64,000 nt of DNA from Pseudidiomarina homiensis (lineage in GTDB: Bacteria; Pseudomonadota; Gammaproteobacteria; Enterobacterales; Alteromonadaceae), in the NCBI RefSeq assembly GCF_003987225.1, contig NZ_PIPX01000001.1, positions 248,001 through 312,000 on the forward strand, written 5' to 3'. The translations under genes were made by a program, and so were the position numbers. This document shows positions 17,100-26,772 of the stretch, piece after piece (within the stretch, counting starts at the first letter, position 1; the number at the start of each line of letters is the position of its first letter). The notes beneath the pieces were generated by a model that saw only the letters and a program-made list of their open reading frames with translations, did no database searches and had not been told where the DNA came from.

Positions 17100-17607
17100 A
17101 GCGGTGAGCGCGAGCGCGCCAAGCACTGACTACGGATTGACGCCAGAGTAGACGAATCACAAAGTAGCCGATAATGCTTGCGAGGGTGCCCAGCACGAGA
17201 CAACCAAGCAGAAACGCTGGGCCTAGAGTACTAATGCTGTCACCAAGCCATTGCCACGACAACTCAAAGTGAAACGGTTGTGATGGCGCGCCAATAATCC
17301 ATGTGCCTACCACATAACAGAAATAGAATAACGGCGGCATAGTGATGGGGTTGGATACCCACACTAAGGCTACGGACAACGGTAGGTTTACGCGAAACGG
17401 GATAGCTAATGCCGCAGCCAGCACCATTTGAAAGGGCACTGGAATAAACGCACAGAATAAACCAATAGCAAAAGCACCTGAGGCAGACCGGCGGTTCAAA
17501 TGCCAAAGGTTGGCATCGTGCAGTAATCTGCCGAAGATTTTTAAGCTACGACTGCTTTTAATGGCGTCATGATTGGGCATGATGCGCTGAAAAAACTTTC
17601 TCGGCAT
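17086..17607 (-). CDS. DUF2062 membrane protein
   Basis: This 173-residue protein has the DUF2062 pattern: an N-terminal amphipathic part with LFGRLLHDANLWHLNRRSAS, then AFAIGLFCAFIPVPFQMVLA and ALVWVSNPITMPPLFYFCYV as membrane segments, and a C-terminal helix before a basic tail. Its biochemical role is unknown. It lies between lolE (convergent, overlapping by 14 bases) and comEC (divergent), a position kept in many related genomes. The start codon has only a weak ribosome binding site. Confidence 0.85.
   Translation of the reverse strand: MPRKFFQRIMPNHDAIKSSRSLKIFGRLLHDANLWHLNRRSASGAFAIGLFCAFIPVPFQMVLAAALAIPFRVNLPLSVALVWVSNPITMPPLFYFCYVVGTWIIGAPSQPFHFELSWQWLGDSISTLGPAFLLGCLVLGTLASIIGYFVIRLLWRQSVVSAWRARAHRFKRK
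17092..17104. terminator. Short palindrome with the lolE stop codon in the loop
   Basis: CCGCT (17092-17096) and AGCGG (17100-17104) flank TAA, the lolE stop. It is small, lacks a T-tract, and could arise by chance; recorded because other convergent ends in this window look similar. Confidence 0.3.
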
Positions 17608-17677
17608 AATTCGCTGGCTCGTTACTTTACTGTTTTACCTAACACGGTTTCACTCAAAAAAATAAGGTACAACATCC

Positions 17678-19972
17678 ATGGATCGGTGGTTGTGCGCATT
17701 TCTTGGCGGTTACGCCTTAAGCTTCTGCTTTCACCAGACGGCTAGTCTGGCTCTGCTGACACTGATTGCAGTGCTGGCCAGCATTTGTTTCGTGCTCGGT
17801 TATTGTACACGCCTTCAGAGCATTTTTTTAGGGTGCGTATTGTGCGGTATTCTATGGGGCGCTGGCAATGCTTATTTCGTTACCCAACAGCATGTTGCTA
17901 ACGATTGGTTTCAAGGCGACATCGCTTTAACACTCGCTATCGATACCATCACTGCGCGGCAAGAGAACGCGTGGCGGATTACCGCCATAGTTGCCGAAGC
18001 CGCTAAAGACCTCTCGCTACCGTTACCACAGCGAGTCCGTCTGCACTGGTATGATCCTCACGCCAATGGCGCACAACGTATACCAAGAGCTGGGGAGCGT
18101 TGGCGCATGGTGGTGCGGTTGAAGCCACCGCAGGGCACCCGTAATGAAGGAGGTATGCGCTACCACCGCCATTTATTGGCACAAGGCATTCAAGCGCTGG
18201 GCACAATCCGCAGTGGTGTGCGACTAGCTCCAACCAGCAGTACAAGGCAACGAGTAGTGGCGCGGCTCCAGCGTGCGCTTACCGATGTACCGCAGGCAGG
18301 GGTGCTACTCGCGCTATTGGTTGGTGAGCGTTTCGCATTAAGTGCCGATGAATGGCAAGTCGTGCAACGTACTGGATTGGCACATCTATTAGCAATTTCC
18401 GGTATGCACCTATCACTGGTTACCGGTTTTGTTTTTGCCCTAGCGTGGCACATTTTAATGCGCTGGCCGCGAACACGTAGGCAACGTGAGCAGATGAATT
18501 TATGGCAACTCACCCCGTGGTGCGCTTTACCAGTGGCGTTACTATACGCATGGCTCGCAGGCTTTGCCATTGCCACATTAAGAGCTTTGTTAATGCTGTT
18601 GGTGATCTGGTGGCACAAGGCTTATGCCTGTCGTGTCAGTTCGTTTCGTGTGGTATTGCGTGCCGTTATCGTCGTTATTTTGCTGCAACCGCTTGCCCCC
18701 TTAAGTATGGGTTTTTGGTTATCGGTAGGTGCAGTCGCCAGTATCTTTCTTATGAATTGGCGCTGGCTTCCTTACCGTGGGCGAGCGGCGAAGTTAAAAT
18801 CATTGTGGCGGTTTGAGTGGCTCATCACCTTGCTGTTTGTGCCGGTAATGGCTGCCGCTTTCGGTGGGGTGGCCAGTGCCGCAGCGCTCACTAACTTAGT
18901 CGTGGTGCCATTGGTAAGCTTGTGGGTATTGCCTGTCGGCCTGATCGGACTCGTTTGTGCTACTGCAAACCAACTGGCATGGGGACAGTGGTGGCTGCAA
19001 CTGGCGATCTGGCCATTGAATAAACTATGGCCCTATTTAGATCGACTGGCAGAGCAGCCTTGGCAGTGGCTTGTCGCCGCGCAGTTGCCGCCGTGGCCGT
19101 GGTTGGTGGTTGGCGTCACTGTGATTATCGTTCCGGTGGTCTGGCGCTGGCGCCTGCTTGGCGTTGCTGTGCTGACGTTTACTTATTTCGTTGTCCAAGC
19201 AGTACCACCGAATTCGGCATTCCAGCTTCATGTATTGGATGTCGAACAGGGGAGCGCATTGGTTGTTGAACGTCAGGGACATGCCATGCTTATTGACACT
19301 GGGGCAAGCTGGGACGGCTTTGGTTCGATGGCGGAACGCGTCATTGTGCCGTTTTTACAAGAACGCCGGTTACGACCTGAACTTGGTTTTATTACCCACA
19401 CTGACCGTGATCACGAAGGCGGCTACAAGGTACTGTCCGAACAGTATGCCGCCGTTCGATGGTACGGAGGGCGGCACGGCGCGCCCTGTTTAGCTGGACA
19501 AAGTGGTACTTGGCGAGGGGTCACGTGGCGGGTGTTGCATCCGCGCCACGCGGCGCAACGAGGTAATCATAGTAATAATGACTCGTGCGTCATCGTGTTA
19601 CGGCTGGGGCAAGTTAAAGTATTGGTGACCGGCGACATTGAAAAGCAAAGTGAACGAAAGCTGCTGGCCGAACTTGCGCCGGTGCAAGCTGATCTATTGG
19701 TGATACCGCACCATGGCAGTAAAAGCTCGTCAGAAACTTATTTTGTGCGCCACGTAAAGCCCGCTGCAGCGCTGTTAAGTCGGGGCCGTAACTCAGCCTA
19801 CGGACATCCACACCGCGAGGTAATGGCCACTTATCAAGCACTGAGAGTTCCGATTATTGATACCGCTCGTGGTGGGCAGATAACGGTGCACAGTGATGGC
19901 GTGCACTGGTCACTCGAGCAACCACTCTCGGCTGCTTTAGGTTATTGGTTTGATGTGGAAACTAGCCAGTAA
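17678..19972 (+). CDS. comEC: DNA internalisation-related competence protein ComEC/Rec2
   Basis: This 764-residue inner-membrane protein forms the channel and, by current models, the nuclease that bring single-stranded DNA into the cytosol in natural transformation. The order is an N-terminal DUF4131/OB region with early TM helices, the competence domain (LLALLVGERFALSADEWQ, then LLAISGMHLSLVTGFVF) with many TM segments, and a C-terminal metallo-beta-lactamase-like domain (THTDRDHEGGY; later VIPHHGSKSS). An AAGG lies 11 bases before the ATG. The product of msbA follows after a short gap, as around ycaI-msbA in enterobacteria. Confidence 0.94.
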   Translation: MDRWLCAFLGGYALSFCFHQTASLALLTLIAVLASICFVLGYCTRLQSIFLGCVLCGILWGAGNAYFVTQQHVANDWFQGDIALTLAIDTITARQENAWRITAIVAEAAKDLSLPLPQRVRLHWYDPHANGAQRIPRAGERWRMVVRLKPPQGTRNEGGMRYHRHLLAQGIQALGTIRSGVRLAPTSSTRQRVVARLQRALTDVPQAGVLLALLVGERFALSADEWQVVQRTGLAHLLAISGMHLSLVTGFVFALAWHILMRWPRTRRQREQMNLWQLTPWCALPVALLYAWLAGFAIATLRALLMLLVIWWHKAYACRVSSFRVVLRAVIVVILLQPLAPLSMGFWLSVGAVASIFLMNWRWLPYRGRAAKLKSLWRFEWLITLLFVPVMAAAFGGVASAAALTNLVVVPLVSLWVLPVGLIGLVCATANQLAWGQWWLQLAIWPLNKLWPYLDRLAEQPWQWLVAAQLPPWPWLVVGVTVIIVPVVWRWRLLGVAVLTFTYFVVQAVPPNSAFQLHVLDVEQGSALVVERQGHAMLIDTGASWDGFGSMAERVIVPFLQERRLRPELGFITHTDRDHEGGYKVLSEQYAAVRWYGGRHGAPCLAGQSGTWRGVTWRVLHPRHAAQRGNHSNNDSCVIVLRLGQVKVLVTGDIEKQSERKLLAELAPVQADLLVIPHHGSKSSSETYFVRHVKPAAALLSRGRNSAYGHPHREVMATYQALRVPIIDTARGGQITVHSDGVHWSLEQPLSAALGYWFDVETSQ

Positions 19973-20023
19973 CAGCAGAAAACGGTTAGAATGACCGAAC
20001 GATTTGTCACTAGAAGCAATTGC

Positions 20024-21775
20024 ATGAGTGCAGAGACAGTAAAACAAAAAACATTTCGACGCCTGCTGGGCTACATCAAACCCTATCGAGCGGCGTTCTT
20101 CTTTTCTATTTTTGGCATGATCGGCTACGCTGCGGTCGACACGTTTTTTCTCTCGCAAATTCAGACGTTGATCGATGACGGCTTGACTGAAAGCGATCCT
20201 AAAATACTGCTCTACGGTGCGATTTTTGTGCCCGTCATTTTTATTCTGCGCGGGTTGTTTAATTTTATTTCGACCTATTTTCTTAATTGGGTGGGCTTCC
20301 GCGTTGTTACGTCGTTGCGTCAGCAGTTGTTTGATCACTTAGTAAAGCTGCCCGTAGCTTTTCATGACCGGCATTCGACGGGGGATTTACTTTCCAAATT
20401 AACCTACACCACACAACAGGTAGCAGAAGCAAGCAGCCGCGCGGTTATCGTACTTATTCGTGAAGGCGCATATGTTATCGGTTTGCTGGCGTTGATGTTC
20501 TACCACAGTTGGCTTTTGTCACTGGTATTCCTGCTGATTGGACCGTTGATTGCAAAAATTGTCTCGGTTGTCTCCAAACGTTTCCGCAAGGTTTCGAATC
20601 GAATCCAAAATGCGATGGGTGACGTGACGACTACCGCTGAACAGATGTTGAATGGCCATAAAGTCGTGGTGATGTATGAGGGGCAGAAGCGCGAATCAAA
20701 ACGCTTTGAAAAAGTGACCGATTTCACTCGTAATCAACACATGAAGCTGATCAACGCGCAAACCTTGAGTACCTCGGTGATTCAGCTGATTGCCTCGTTC
20801 AGTTTGTCGATGGTTTTGGTGTTAGCAAGTTATCCAGAAATGCTTGAACAGCTCACCGCCGGTGCGTTTACCACCATGTTGACAGCAATGATTATGCTGT
20901 TGCGACCATTAAAGCAACTGACGACGGTGAATAGTGACTTTCAGCGCGGGATTGCGGCGGCGCAAAGTATCTTTAGTATTCTGGATGAAAAAGCCGAGAA
21001 TGATTCGGGTAAAAAGCAGCTTGATCGGGCGCAGGGCGACATTCGCTTTGAACATGTGACCTTCAGTTACGATGATACCGACTCACCAGCTTTGAACGAT
21101 GTTAGTTTTCATGTCGCACCTGGTAAAACGTTGGCATTGGTGGGCCGTTCCGGAAGCGGTAAATCGACCATTTCGAATTTGCTGGCGCGCTTTTATACAC
21201 CGCAAGATGGGGTGATTAAGCTCGATGGCGTGGACATTTACGACTACAAGCTTAAGTCATTGCGGCGGCAGTTCGCATTGGTCTCGCAACATGTAACCTT
21301 GTTCAATGACAGTATCGCTAACAACATTGCCTATGGTGCGCGTGGTGAAGTGTCAGCAGAGCGTTTACGCGAGGTTGCTGAGCTGGCTTATGTAACTGAA
21401 TTTACTGATAACCTGCCAAACGGCTTAGATACGATGGTCGGTGAAAATGGCGTTATGCTTTCTGGTGGACAGCGGCAACGTATTGCGATTGCGCGTGCTT
21501 TATTGCGCGACGCGCCGATTTTAATTCTTGATGAAGCAACGTCAGCGCTGGACACTGAATCTGAACGTCACATCCAAACCGCGCTGCAAAATTTACAGAA
21601 AGACCGCACCTCGATAGTTATTGCTCATCGCCTGTCGACGATTGAAAAAGCCGACGAAATTTTAGTGCTTGAAGACGGTGGCGTAGTCGAGCGCGGAAGC
21701 CATCAAGAACTGCTGGAGCAGGAGGGGGCTTACTATCAGCTCTATAGCTTGCAATTTAGCGGTGAGCTTGGCTGA
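20024..21775 (+). CDS. msbA: Lipid A export ATP-binding/permease protein MsbA
   Basis: This ABC exporter half-transporter flips lipid A-core across the inner membrane. Starting at MSAETVKQKTFRRLL gives 583 residues, against 582 in Escherichia coli; the ATG at 19991 would add 11 residues and has no better ribosome site. Six TM helices fill the first 320 residues. The nucleotide-binding domain has Walker [38 protein letters not shown] and the H-loop IAHRLST. Its stop overlaps the lpxK start. Confidence 0.96.
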   Translation: MSAETVKQKTFRRLLGYIKPYRAAFFFSIFGMIGYAAVDTFFLSQIQTLIDDGLTESDPKILLYGAIFVPVIFILRGLFNFISTYFLNWVGFRVVTSLRQQLFDHLVKLPVAFHDRHSTGDLLSKLTYTTQQVAEASSRAVIVLIREGAYVIGLLALMFYHSWLLSLVFLLIGPLIAKIVSVVSKRFRKVSNRIQNAMGDVTTTAEQMLNGHKVVVMYEGQKRESKRFEKVTDFTRNQHMKLINAQTLSTSVIQLIASFSLSMVLVLASYPEMLEQLTAGAFTTMLTAMIMLLRPLKQLTTVNSDFQRGIAAAQSIFSILDEKAENDSGKKQLDRAQGDIRFEHVTFSYDDTDSPALNDVSFHVAPGKTLALVGRSGSGKSTISNLLARFYTPQDGVIKLDGVDIYDYKLKSLRRQFALVSQHVTLFNDSIANNIAYGARGEVSAERLREVAELAYVTEFTDNLPNGLDTMVGENGVMLSGGQRQRIAIARALLRDAPILILDEATSALDTESERHIQTALQNLQKDRTSIVIAHRLSTIEKADEILVLEDGGVVERGSHQELLEQEGAYYQLYSLQFSGELG

Positions 21776-22785
21776 TGTCGCTGAGTGACGCTTGGTATCG
21801 CCCGCAGGTTCGTTGGTGGCTATGGCTATTGCTGCCGCTGCATGCGTTGTTTGTGCTAGTGAGTCGCTGGCGGCGTCGCGTAGCGCTGGCAAATCCACCA
21901 AAGCCGCTGCCGGTACCGGTGATTGTCGTTGGCAATATTAGTGTCGGTGGTACGGGTAAGACGCCAATGACGTTAGCACTGGTTAAGCACTTACAAGCGC
22001 AAGGCGAACATCCTGCTATCGTGTCACGCGGTTATGGGGGGAAAGGTCCGTTTCCGCTAGTGGTTACCGCCACGACCTCAGCTCAGGCCTGCGGCGACGA
22101 ACCCCTATTATTAGCGCGCCGGGCGCAGGTGCCTGTGGTTGTCGCGCCGAATCGAATGGCTGCAGCCGAGCACGTCTTGGCCCATGCCCCAACAACTACG
22201 GTGATTATTAGCGACGATGGCTTGCAACATTACCGTTTGCCACGGCAATTCGAAATCGCTGTGGTGGATGGTGAACGCGGACTTGGTAACGGTTGGTGTT
22301 TGCCGATTGGACCTTTGCGCGAAAACGCTAAACGCTTAGCAAGCGTCGATGCGGTGGTCGTCAATGGCCAGCTCAACGCGCGTGCAGCGCACCAAATGCC
22401 CTCAGCAAAGCGTTGTTTTACCATGCAGTTGCAAAGCCGGGGGTGGCGCCACGTGCGTGACGATAGCCCTTGTGACGAATTACCGGTAGGGCGCACCGTT
22501 GCGCTTGCCGGCATCGGTCATCCACAACGTTTTTTTGCAACAGTCAAAGCTCTGGAGCCGCGCGAATTTGACTGTAAGGCGTACCCAGACCATTATGCTT
22601 TTCAGCGTCAGGATGCTGAGCAATTGCAAAGTTACGACGTCATTTTGATGACGGAAAAAGACGCGATGAAATGGCGCTCGTTGGCCACCGAAAATTGCTA
22701 TTATTTACCGGTAGCTGCACAGCTCGACGAGGTCTTTTGGCAGCGACTCGATACGGAACTAAAGAGGTTTAAGCATGGCTCTTGA
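21775..22785 (+). CDS. lpxK: Tetraacyldisaccharide 4'-kinase
   Basis: LpxK phosphorylates the 4' position of the lipid A disaccharide at the inner-membrane face. The protein is 336 residues. An N-terminal membrane-associated helix (WWLWLLLPLHALFVLVSRW) precedes a P-loop GNISVGGTGKTP (about 58-69), and the family block SDDGLQHYRL, close to the catalytic Asp-Asp, follows near residue 145. It shares one base with msbA and overlaps the Trm112-like gene by 11 bases. Confidence 0.96.
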   Translation: MSLSDAWYRPQVRWWLWLLLPLHALFVLVSRWRRRVALANPPKPLPVPVIVVGNISVGGTGKTPMTLALVKHLQAQGEHPAIVSRGYGGKGPFPLVVTATTSAQACGDEPLLLARRAQVPVVVAPNRMAAAEHVLAHAPTTTVIISDDGLQHYRLPRQFEIAVVDGERGLGNGWCLPIGPLRENAKRLASVDAVVVNGQLNARAAHQMPSAKRCFTMQLQSRGWRHVRDDSPCDELPVGRTVALAGIGHPQRFFATVKALEPREFDCKAYPDHYAFQRQDAEQLQSYDVILMTEKDAMKWRSLATENCYYLPVAAQLDEVFWQRLDTELKRFKHGS

Positions 22786-22972
22786 TGAACGCACGTTAGC
22801 GCTCTTGGCATGCCCTTTATGCAAGGGTCGTTTGGTGTGGAACGCCACGACGTCAGAGCTCATCTGCCGTGGCGAACGTCTTGCTTACCCAGTCCGTGAT
22901 GACATTCCTTATTTACTGCGTAGCGAAGCGCGCGAGTTAAGCGCTGCTGACTTGGAGCAACTTCCCAAATGA
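22775..22972 (+). CDS. ycaR: Trm112-family protein YcaR
   Basis: This 65-residue protein has [11 protein letters not shown] and [21 protein letters not shown], the Trm112/YcaR fold; three Cys are visible (two in CPLC, one in LIC), so the four-Cys zinc site of some relatives is incomplete. It sits between lpxK and kdsB with overlaps on both sides, its standard place in gammaproteobacteria. Role unproven. Confidence 0.92.
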   Translation: MALDERTLALLACPLCKGRLVWNATTSELICRGERLAYPVRDDIPYLLRSEARELSAADLEQLPK

Positions 22973-23721
22973 GTTTTACTGTAATTATTCCAGCACGTTA
23001 TGCCTCAACCCGCTTGCCAGGTAAGCCGTTGGCGATGATTGGCAATAAATCCATGATCCAAAGGGTCTATGAACGGGCAGCTGCAGCCGGCGCCGCCGAA
23101 GTGATTGTGGCCACCGACGATCAACGTATTGTAGATGCCGTAGAAGCCTTTGGCGGACGAGCAATGCTCACAGCTAGCCATCATCAGTCTGGGACTGAAC
23201 GCATTGCCGAGGTGATTGATTATTTGGCCATTGCCGATGATCAAGTGGTTGTTAATGTGCAAGGTGATGAGCCGTTTATACCGCCCGAGATTATTCGCCA
23301 AGTGGCCGATAACCTAATGAACCAGCGTGCTGCGCAGATGGCGACATTGGCCGTGCCAATCACTAATTTGGAAGAAGTAAAAAATCCAAACGCAGTGAAA
23401 GTGGTCACCGATGCGAATGGTTATGCGTTGTACTTTTCACGTGCCCCCATTCCTTATGAACGCGATGCGTTAAACCATGACAAGTTGGGTGACCAGGCCG
23501 CATATATGCGGCATATTGGCATTTATGCGTATCGCGCAGGATTTGTTTGGCGATACGTGGAATGGGATCCGAGTCCATTGGAAACCATTGAGTCGTTGGA
23601 GCAATTACGCGTGTTATGGTACGGCGAACGTATTCATGTTGCCGAGGCGATTGCCAATCCGCCGGCTGGCATTGATACGCCAGCCGACTTAGATCGGGCA
23701 AATCAGCAATTACTTGAGTAA
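22969..23721 (+). CDS. kdsB: 3-deoxy-manno-octulosonate cytidylyltransferase
   Basis: KdsB activates Kdo with CTP to CMP-Kdo for lipopolysaccharide core synthesis. The 250 residues begin with [15 protein letters not shown], the nucleotide-binding signature, followed by [17 protein letters not shown] and the [12 protein letters not shown] region. It overlaps the upstream gene by four bases and overlaps the convergent RND gene by 12 bases inside a palindrome. Confidence 0.96.
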   Translation: MSFTVIIPARYASTRLPGKPLAMIGNKSMIQRVYERAAAAGAAEVIVATDDQRIVDAVEAFGGRAMLTASHHQSGTERIAEVIDYLAIADDQVVVNVQGDEPFIPPEIIRQVADNLMNQRAAQMATLAVPITNLEEVKNPNAVKVVTDANGYALYFSRAPIPYERDALNHDKLGDQAAYMRHIGIYAYRAGFVWRYVEWDPSPLETIESLEQLRVLWYGERIHVAEAIANPPAGIDTPADLDRANQQLLE

Positions 23722-23723
23722 TT
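23708..23723. other. Palindrome encoding both ends of kdsB and the RND gene
   Basis: AATTACT (23708-23714) and AGTAATT (23717-23723) flank two bases. Both convergent genes end inside it: kdsB reads TTA CTT GAG TAA and the pump gene TTA CTC AAG TAA. It is AT-rich and short, so a terminator role is uncertain. Confidence 0.5.
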
Positions 23724-26700
23724 TGACTCCATCGACGGTGTTTACGGCACGCGCCTTGAGTGCGTGCCAGCGCTCGCGCCACCACAGCAATCGTGCGTAC
23801 ACGTAAGGTACCAGAAATAGACTGGTGATGGTCGATAGCAGCAGACCGCCGATAATGGCAATTGCCATCGGCGCATACGGCGGACCATCACCACCGATTT
23901 GCGTGGTACCAAAAGCGAGAGGTACCAAACCCAATACGGTGGTGGCGACAGTCATCAAAATCGGTCTTAGGCGACTGACACTTCCCTCAATAACCGCTTC
24001 TTCCAACGTATGTCCGGCTGCCAGCAACTGATTGATCCGGTCGACGAGGACAATACCGTTATTCACCACAATCCCCATCAAGATCAGGATGCCAATCATG
24101 GCCATGATGTCCATGCTCTGACCGGTCAACATCAGCGCCCAAAATACGCCGACAATTGAAAATAGCAATGACGTGATCACCGAGGTTGGTAACAATACCG
24201 ACTCAAATAGTGCAGCCATAACGATATAAATCATGACTACCGCTAATAAGGTATTGGTGAGCATGACGTTCTCAGCTTCTTGTTGACGCTGAAAACTACC
24301 GTCAAGCGACCATGTATAGCCGTCGGGAAGACTGACTTTATTGAGCAGTGTGGTAATTTGCTCACGCGCTTGGTCAAGGGTTAACTCGTCACTGTTAAGG
24401 TTGGCTTGAATCGCGAGTGAAGTGCGGCGATCGAGACGACGGATAGCGCCTAACCGCGGTTCAATGCGAAAATCGGCGACGGCAGCTAACGGAACCGTAC
24501 GCCCATCGACCTGGCTAATGGGTAAGTTTTGCAAAGCTTCAAGCGAGGTTTCAAGATCTTTGTCAAAAGCGATACGCAAGGGTACTTCACCATTAGGGTC
24601 GCCTCGGAATGAGCGGAGACGGTTACCGCGTAAGGCGGTAGCGATCTGTTGGGCGACGGCCCCCGAACTTAGTCCCAGATTGTGGGCACGTTCACGATCG
24701 ATAGTGACGAGGTATTCGAATTGACCTGCGTCCGTTTCACTGCGTAAATCGTTAAGCCCCTCGATCGAGGCTAATAACGGAATAAAGCGCGCGCTTAAGT
24801 CTTGCAGTACCTCGGTAGACTGGCCGTTCAAGGTAATGCGAACACCTTCACCGCCGCCCCCCCTGCCAAACTGCGGTTCGCTGCGCAGCATTTTGGGAAA
24901 TTGCTCGCGCATTTTTGCCATCAATTCGCTCATTTTTACCGGTCGATCAGGTTTCATCAATAAGGTAGAAATGGCGTAGTTTGGCGTGTAATAGCTATAG
25001 ACCGCATCAATGTAGAAGTCGTCTTGGTTGGCGTAGAGAAATTCCTCCATGCGCGCGACTTCAGCTTCAACTTCGGCCAAGCTGTATTGTTGGTGCAGGT
25101 TATAGTTGAGGAATAAACGATCGTTAAAGCCCTCATCTTGTTGGTCACCAGAAACCGCGCCGAGTGGAATCACAATACTGGCGAGAATCAGCAGCGCAAA
25201 CAAGCCGGTCCAACGTGGATGACGCCAGCTCCATTGCAACGCCTTGCGATAACGTGAAGGCCGCTGCTGTGGCTTTTTACTGCCCATCACTTTGGTCAGT
25301 TTGCTCGCCAATAATGGGATCAGGGTTTGTGCGATGAGCAACGAAGCTAACAGTGATAAACAAATCGCGATTGCTGTGTGTTCTAAGAAAATCGTAATGT
25401 CGATTTTCTTACCAAAAATATTGGGCAAGAAGACTATTGCTGTGGTCAATGTGCCCGCCAGTACCGCCAGCGATACATTGCCAACACCTTGTAGTGTTGC
25501 TTGCTCAGCTTTCAGGCCTTGCTCGACCTCGTATTGAATGCTTTCGGTGATAACGACGGCGTTATCAACCAGCATACCAATGGCCAGCATCAAGCCCATG
25601 AGTGACAGCACGTTGAGCGAGTAACCGAGAAAGTACATACCGCCTAAAGCGATACAGATGGCAATGGGCACCGAGAGAACGACAACCAACGTGGTGACAA
25701 TGTTGCGCAAAAATAAGAATAAGACAATAAACGATAAACCAGCACCGATGAGGCCTGCAATTAACAAGTCATGTAGCGAAGTTTTGACGCTTTTTGCCGT
25801 ATCATCCATCACGAACAAGTTAATGCCGTTGAATTGCGGATCGTTACGAATTTCTTCGACCACCGCGCGGACGCGGTCCGATACATCCACCAAGTTCTGT
25901 GACGACTCTTTAAAAACGTCCATGCCAATTGCATAAACCTGGTCGAGGTGGCGACCGTCAGTTTTGCGTGGCATTTCGCGCTGCACTGTCGCAACGTCCC
26001 CCAGCTTCAACTGGGCTGTGATGGGAAACTGGCGAATTTCGTATTCCGACTGAAACTCACCCACTGGATTGACTAAAATACGCTCGTCGTCATTCTCGAT
26101 GTAACCCGCGGTAAGCGAAAAGTTAGCCGCTCGCAAGCGTGAGGCAATATCAGCTGCCGATAGGCGATGTTGGAGTAATCGCTCTTGGTCTAAACGAATC
26201 ACAATTTGCTGCTTTTCGACGCCATAGAGGGTCACTTGCGACACGCCTTCAACGCGCTCAATCGGACGTCGCAGGCTGCGGTCTAACAGGTCATAAGCAT
26301 TGTTGAGATCACGCTGACTCGAAATCCGCAACTGAAATACCGGCATATCTTCGGTGTTAAATTGCATGACTTGAATGCGCTCAACGTCATCCGGAAGTAA
26401 GTGTTTTATACCATCAACTTTTTCCCGCGCTTCAATGCTCTTCGCATTAACGTCCTCGCCCCATTCAAACTGCAACACCACCTGGGCATTGTCGCCTGTT
26501 GAGAACGATCGCATGCGCTTGATGTTGGTAATGGTTGCCAATGCTTCTTCGAGCGGCCGAGTTATCAGCCGCTCAACCTCTGCAGGTGTCGAGTTCGGGT
26601 AGGGCACGGTAACCACCATTTCTGGGATTTCGATACCCGGAAACTTTTCCAGCGGCAACAAGCGTGAACTAATCGCACCTAGCAGCAACATCGACAAGAA

Positions 26701-26772
26701 CAACATACAAATCGTGACTGGGCGGCGCAATGCAAGCCGTGCCAAGCTAGCACCGATCTCTGCTGCGGTCAT
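23710..26772 (-). CDS. RND efflux permease, second of a pair
   Basis: This 1020-residue HAE1-like RND permease exports compounds from the inner membrane/periplasm with proton import. I start at [13 protein letters not shown] because GAGGAGG lies seven bases upstream and the ATG overlaps the stop of the preceding pump gene; an upstream frame start would give a non-family extension. Two repeats of TM1 plus porter domain and TM2-6 are seen. TM4 reads [17 protein letters not shown], with Asn in place of the second Asp of the AcrB Asp407-Asp408 pair, and TM10 reads [13 protein letters not shown], without the AcrB Lys940. The substrate is unknown. Confidence 0.9.
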   Translation of the reverse strand: MTAAEIGASLARLALRRPVTICMLFLSMLLLGAISSRLLPLEKFPGIEIPEMVVTVPYPNSTPAEVERLITRPLEEALATITNIKRMRSFSTGDNAQVVLQFEWGEDVNAKSIEAREKVDGIKHLLPDDVERIQVMQFNTEDMPVFQLRISSQRDLNNAYDLLDRSLRRPIERVEGVSQVTLYGVEKQQIVIRLDQERLLQHRLSAADIASRLRAANFSLTAGYIENDDERILVNPVGEFQSEYEIRQFPITAQLKLGDVATVQREMPRKTDGRHLDQVYAIGMDVFKESSQNLVDVSDRVRAVVEEIRNDPQFNGINLFVMDDTAKSVKTSLHDLLIAGLIGAGLSFIVLFLFLRNIVTTLVVVLSVPIAICIALGGMYFLGYSLNVLSLMGLMLAIGMLVDNAVVITESIQYEVEQGLKAEQATLQGVGNVSLAVLAGTLTTAIVFLPNIFGKKIDITIFLEHTAIAICLSLLASLLIAQTLIPLLASKLTKVMGSKKPQQRPSRYRKALQWSWRHPRWTGLFALLILASIVIPLGAVSGDQQDEGFNDRLFLNYNLHQQYSLAEVEAEVARMEEFLYANQDDFYIDAVYSYYTPNYAISTLLMKPDRPVKMSELMAKMREQFPKMLRSEPQFGRGGGGEGVRITLNGQSTEVLQDLSARFIPLLASIEGLNDLRSETDAGQFEYLVTIDRERAHNLGLSSGAVAQQIATALRGNRLRSFRGDPNGEVPLRIAFDKDLETSLEALQNLPISQVDGRTVPLAAVADFRIEPRLGAIRRLDRRTSLAIQANLNSDELTLDQAREQITTLLNKVSLPDGYTWSLDGSFQRQQEAENVMLTNTLLAVVMIYIVMAALFESVLLPTSVITSLLFSIVGVFWALMLTGQSMDIMAMIGILILMGIVVNNGIVLVDRINQLLAAGHTLEEAVIEGSVSRLRPILMTVATTVLGLVPLAFGTTQIGGDGPPYAPMAIAIIGGLLLSTITSLFLVPYVYARLLWWRERWHALKARAVNTVDGVKLLK

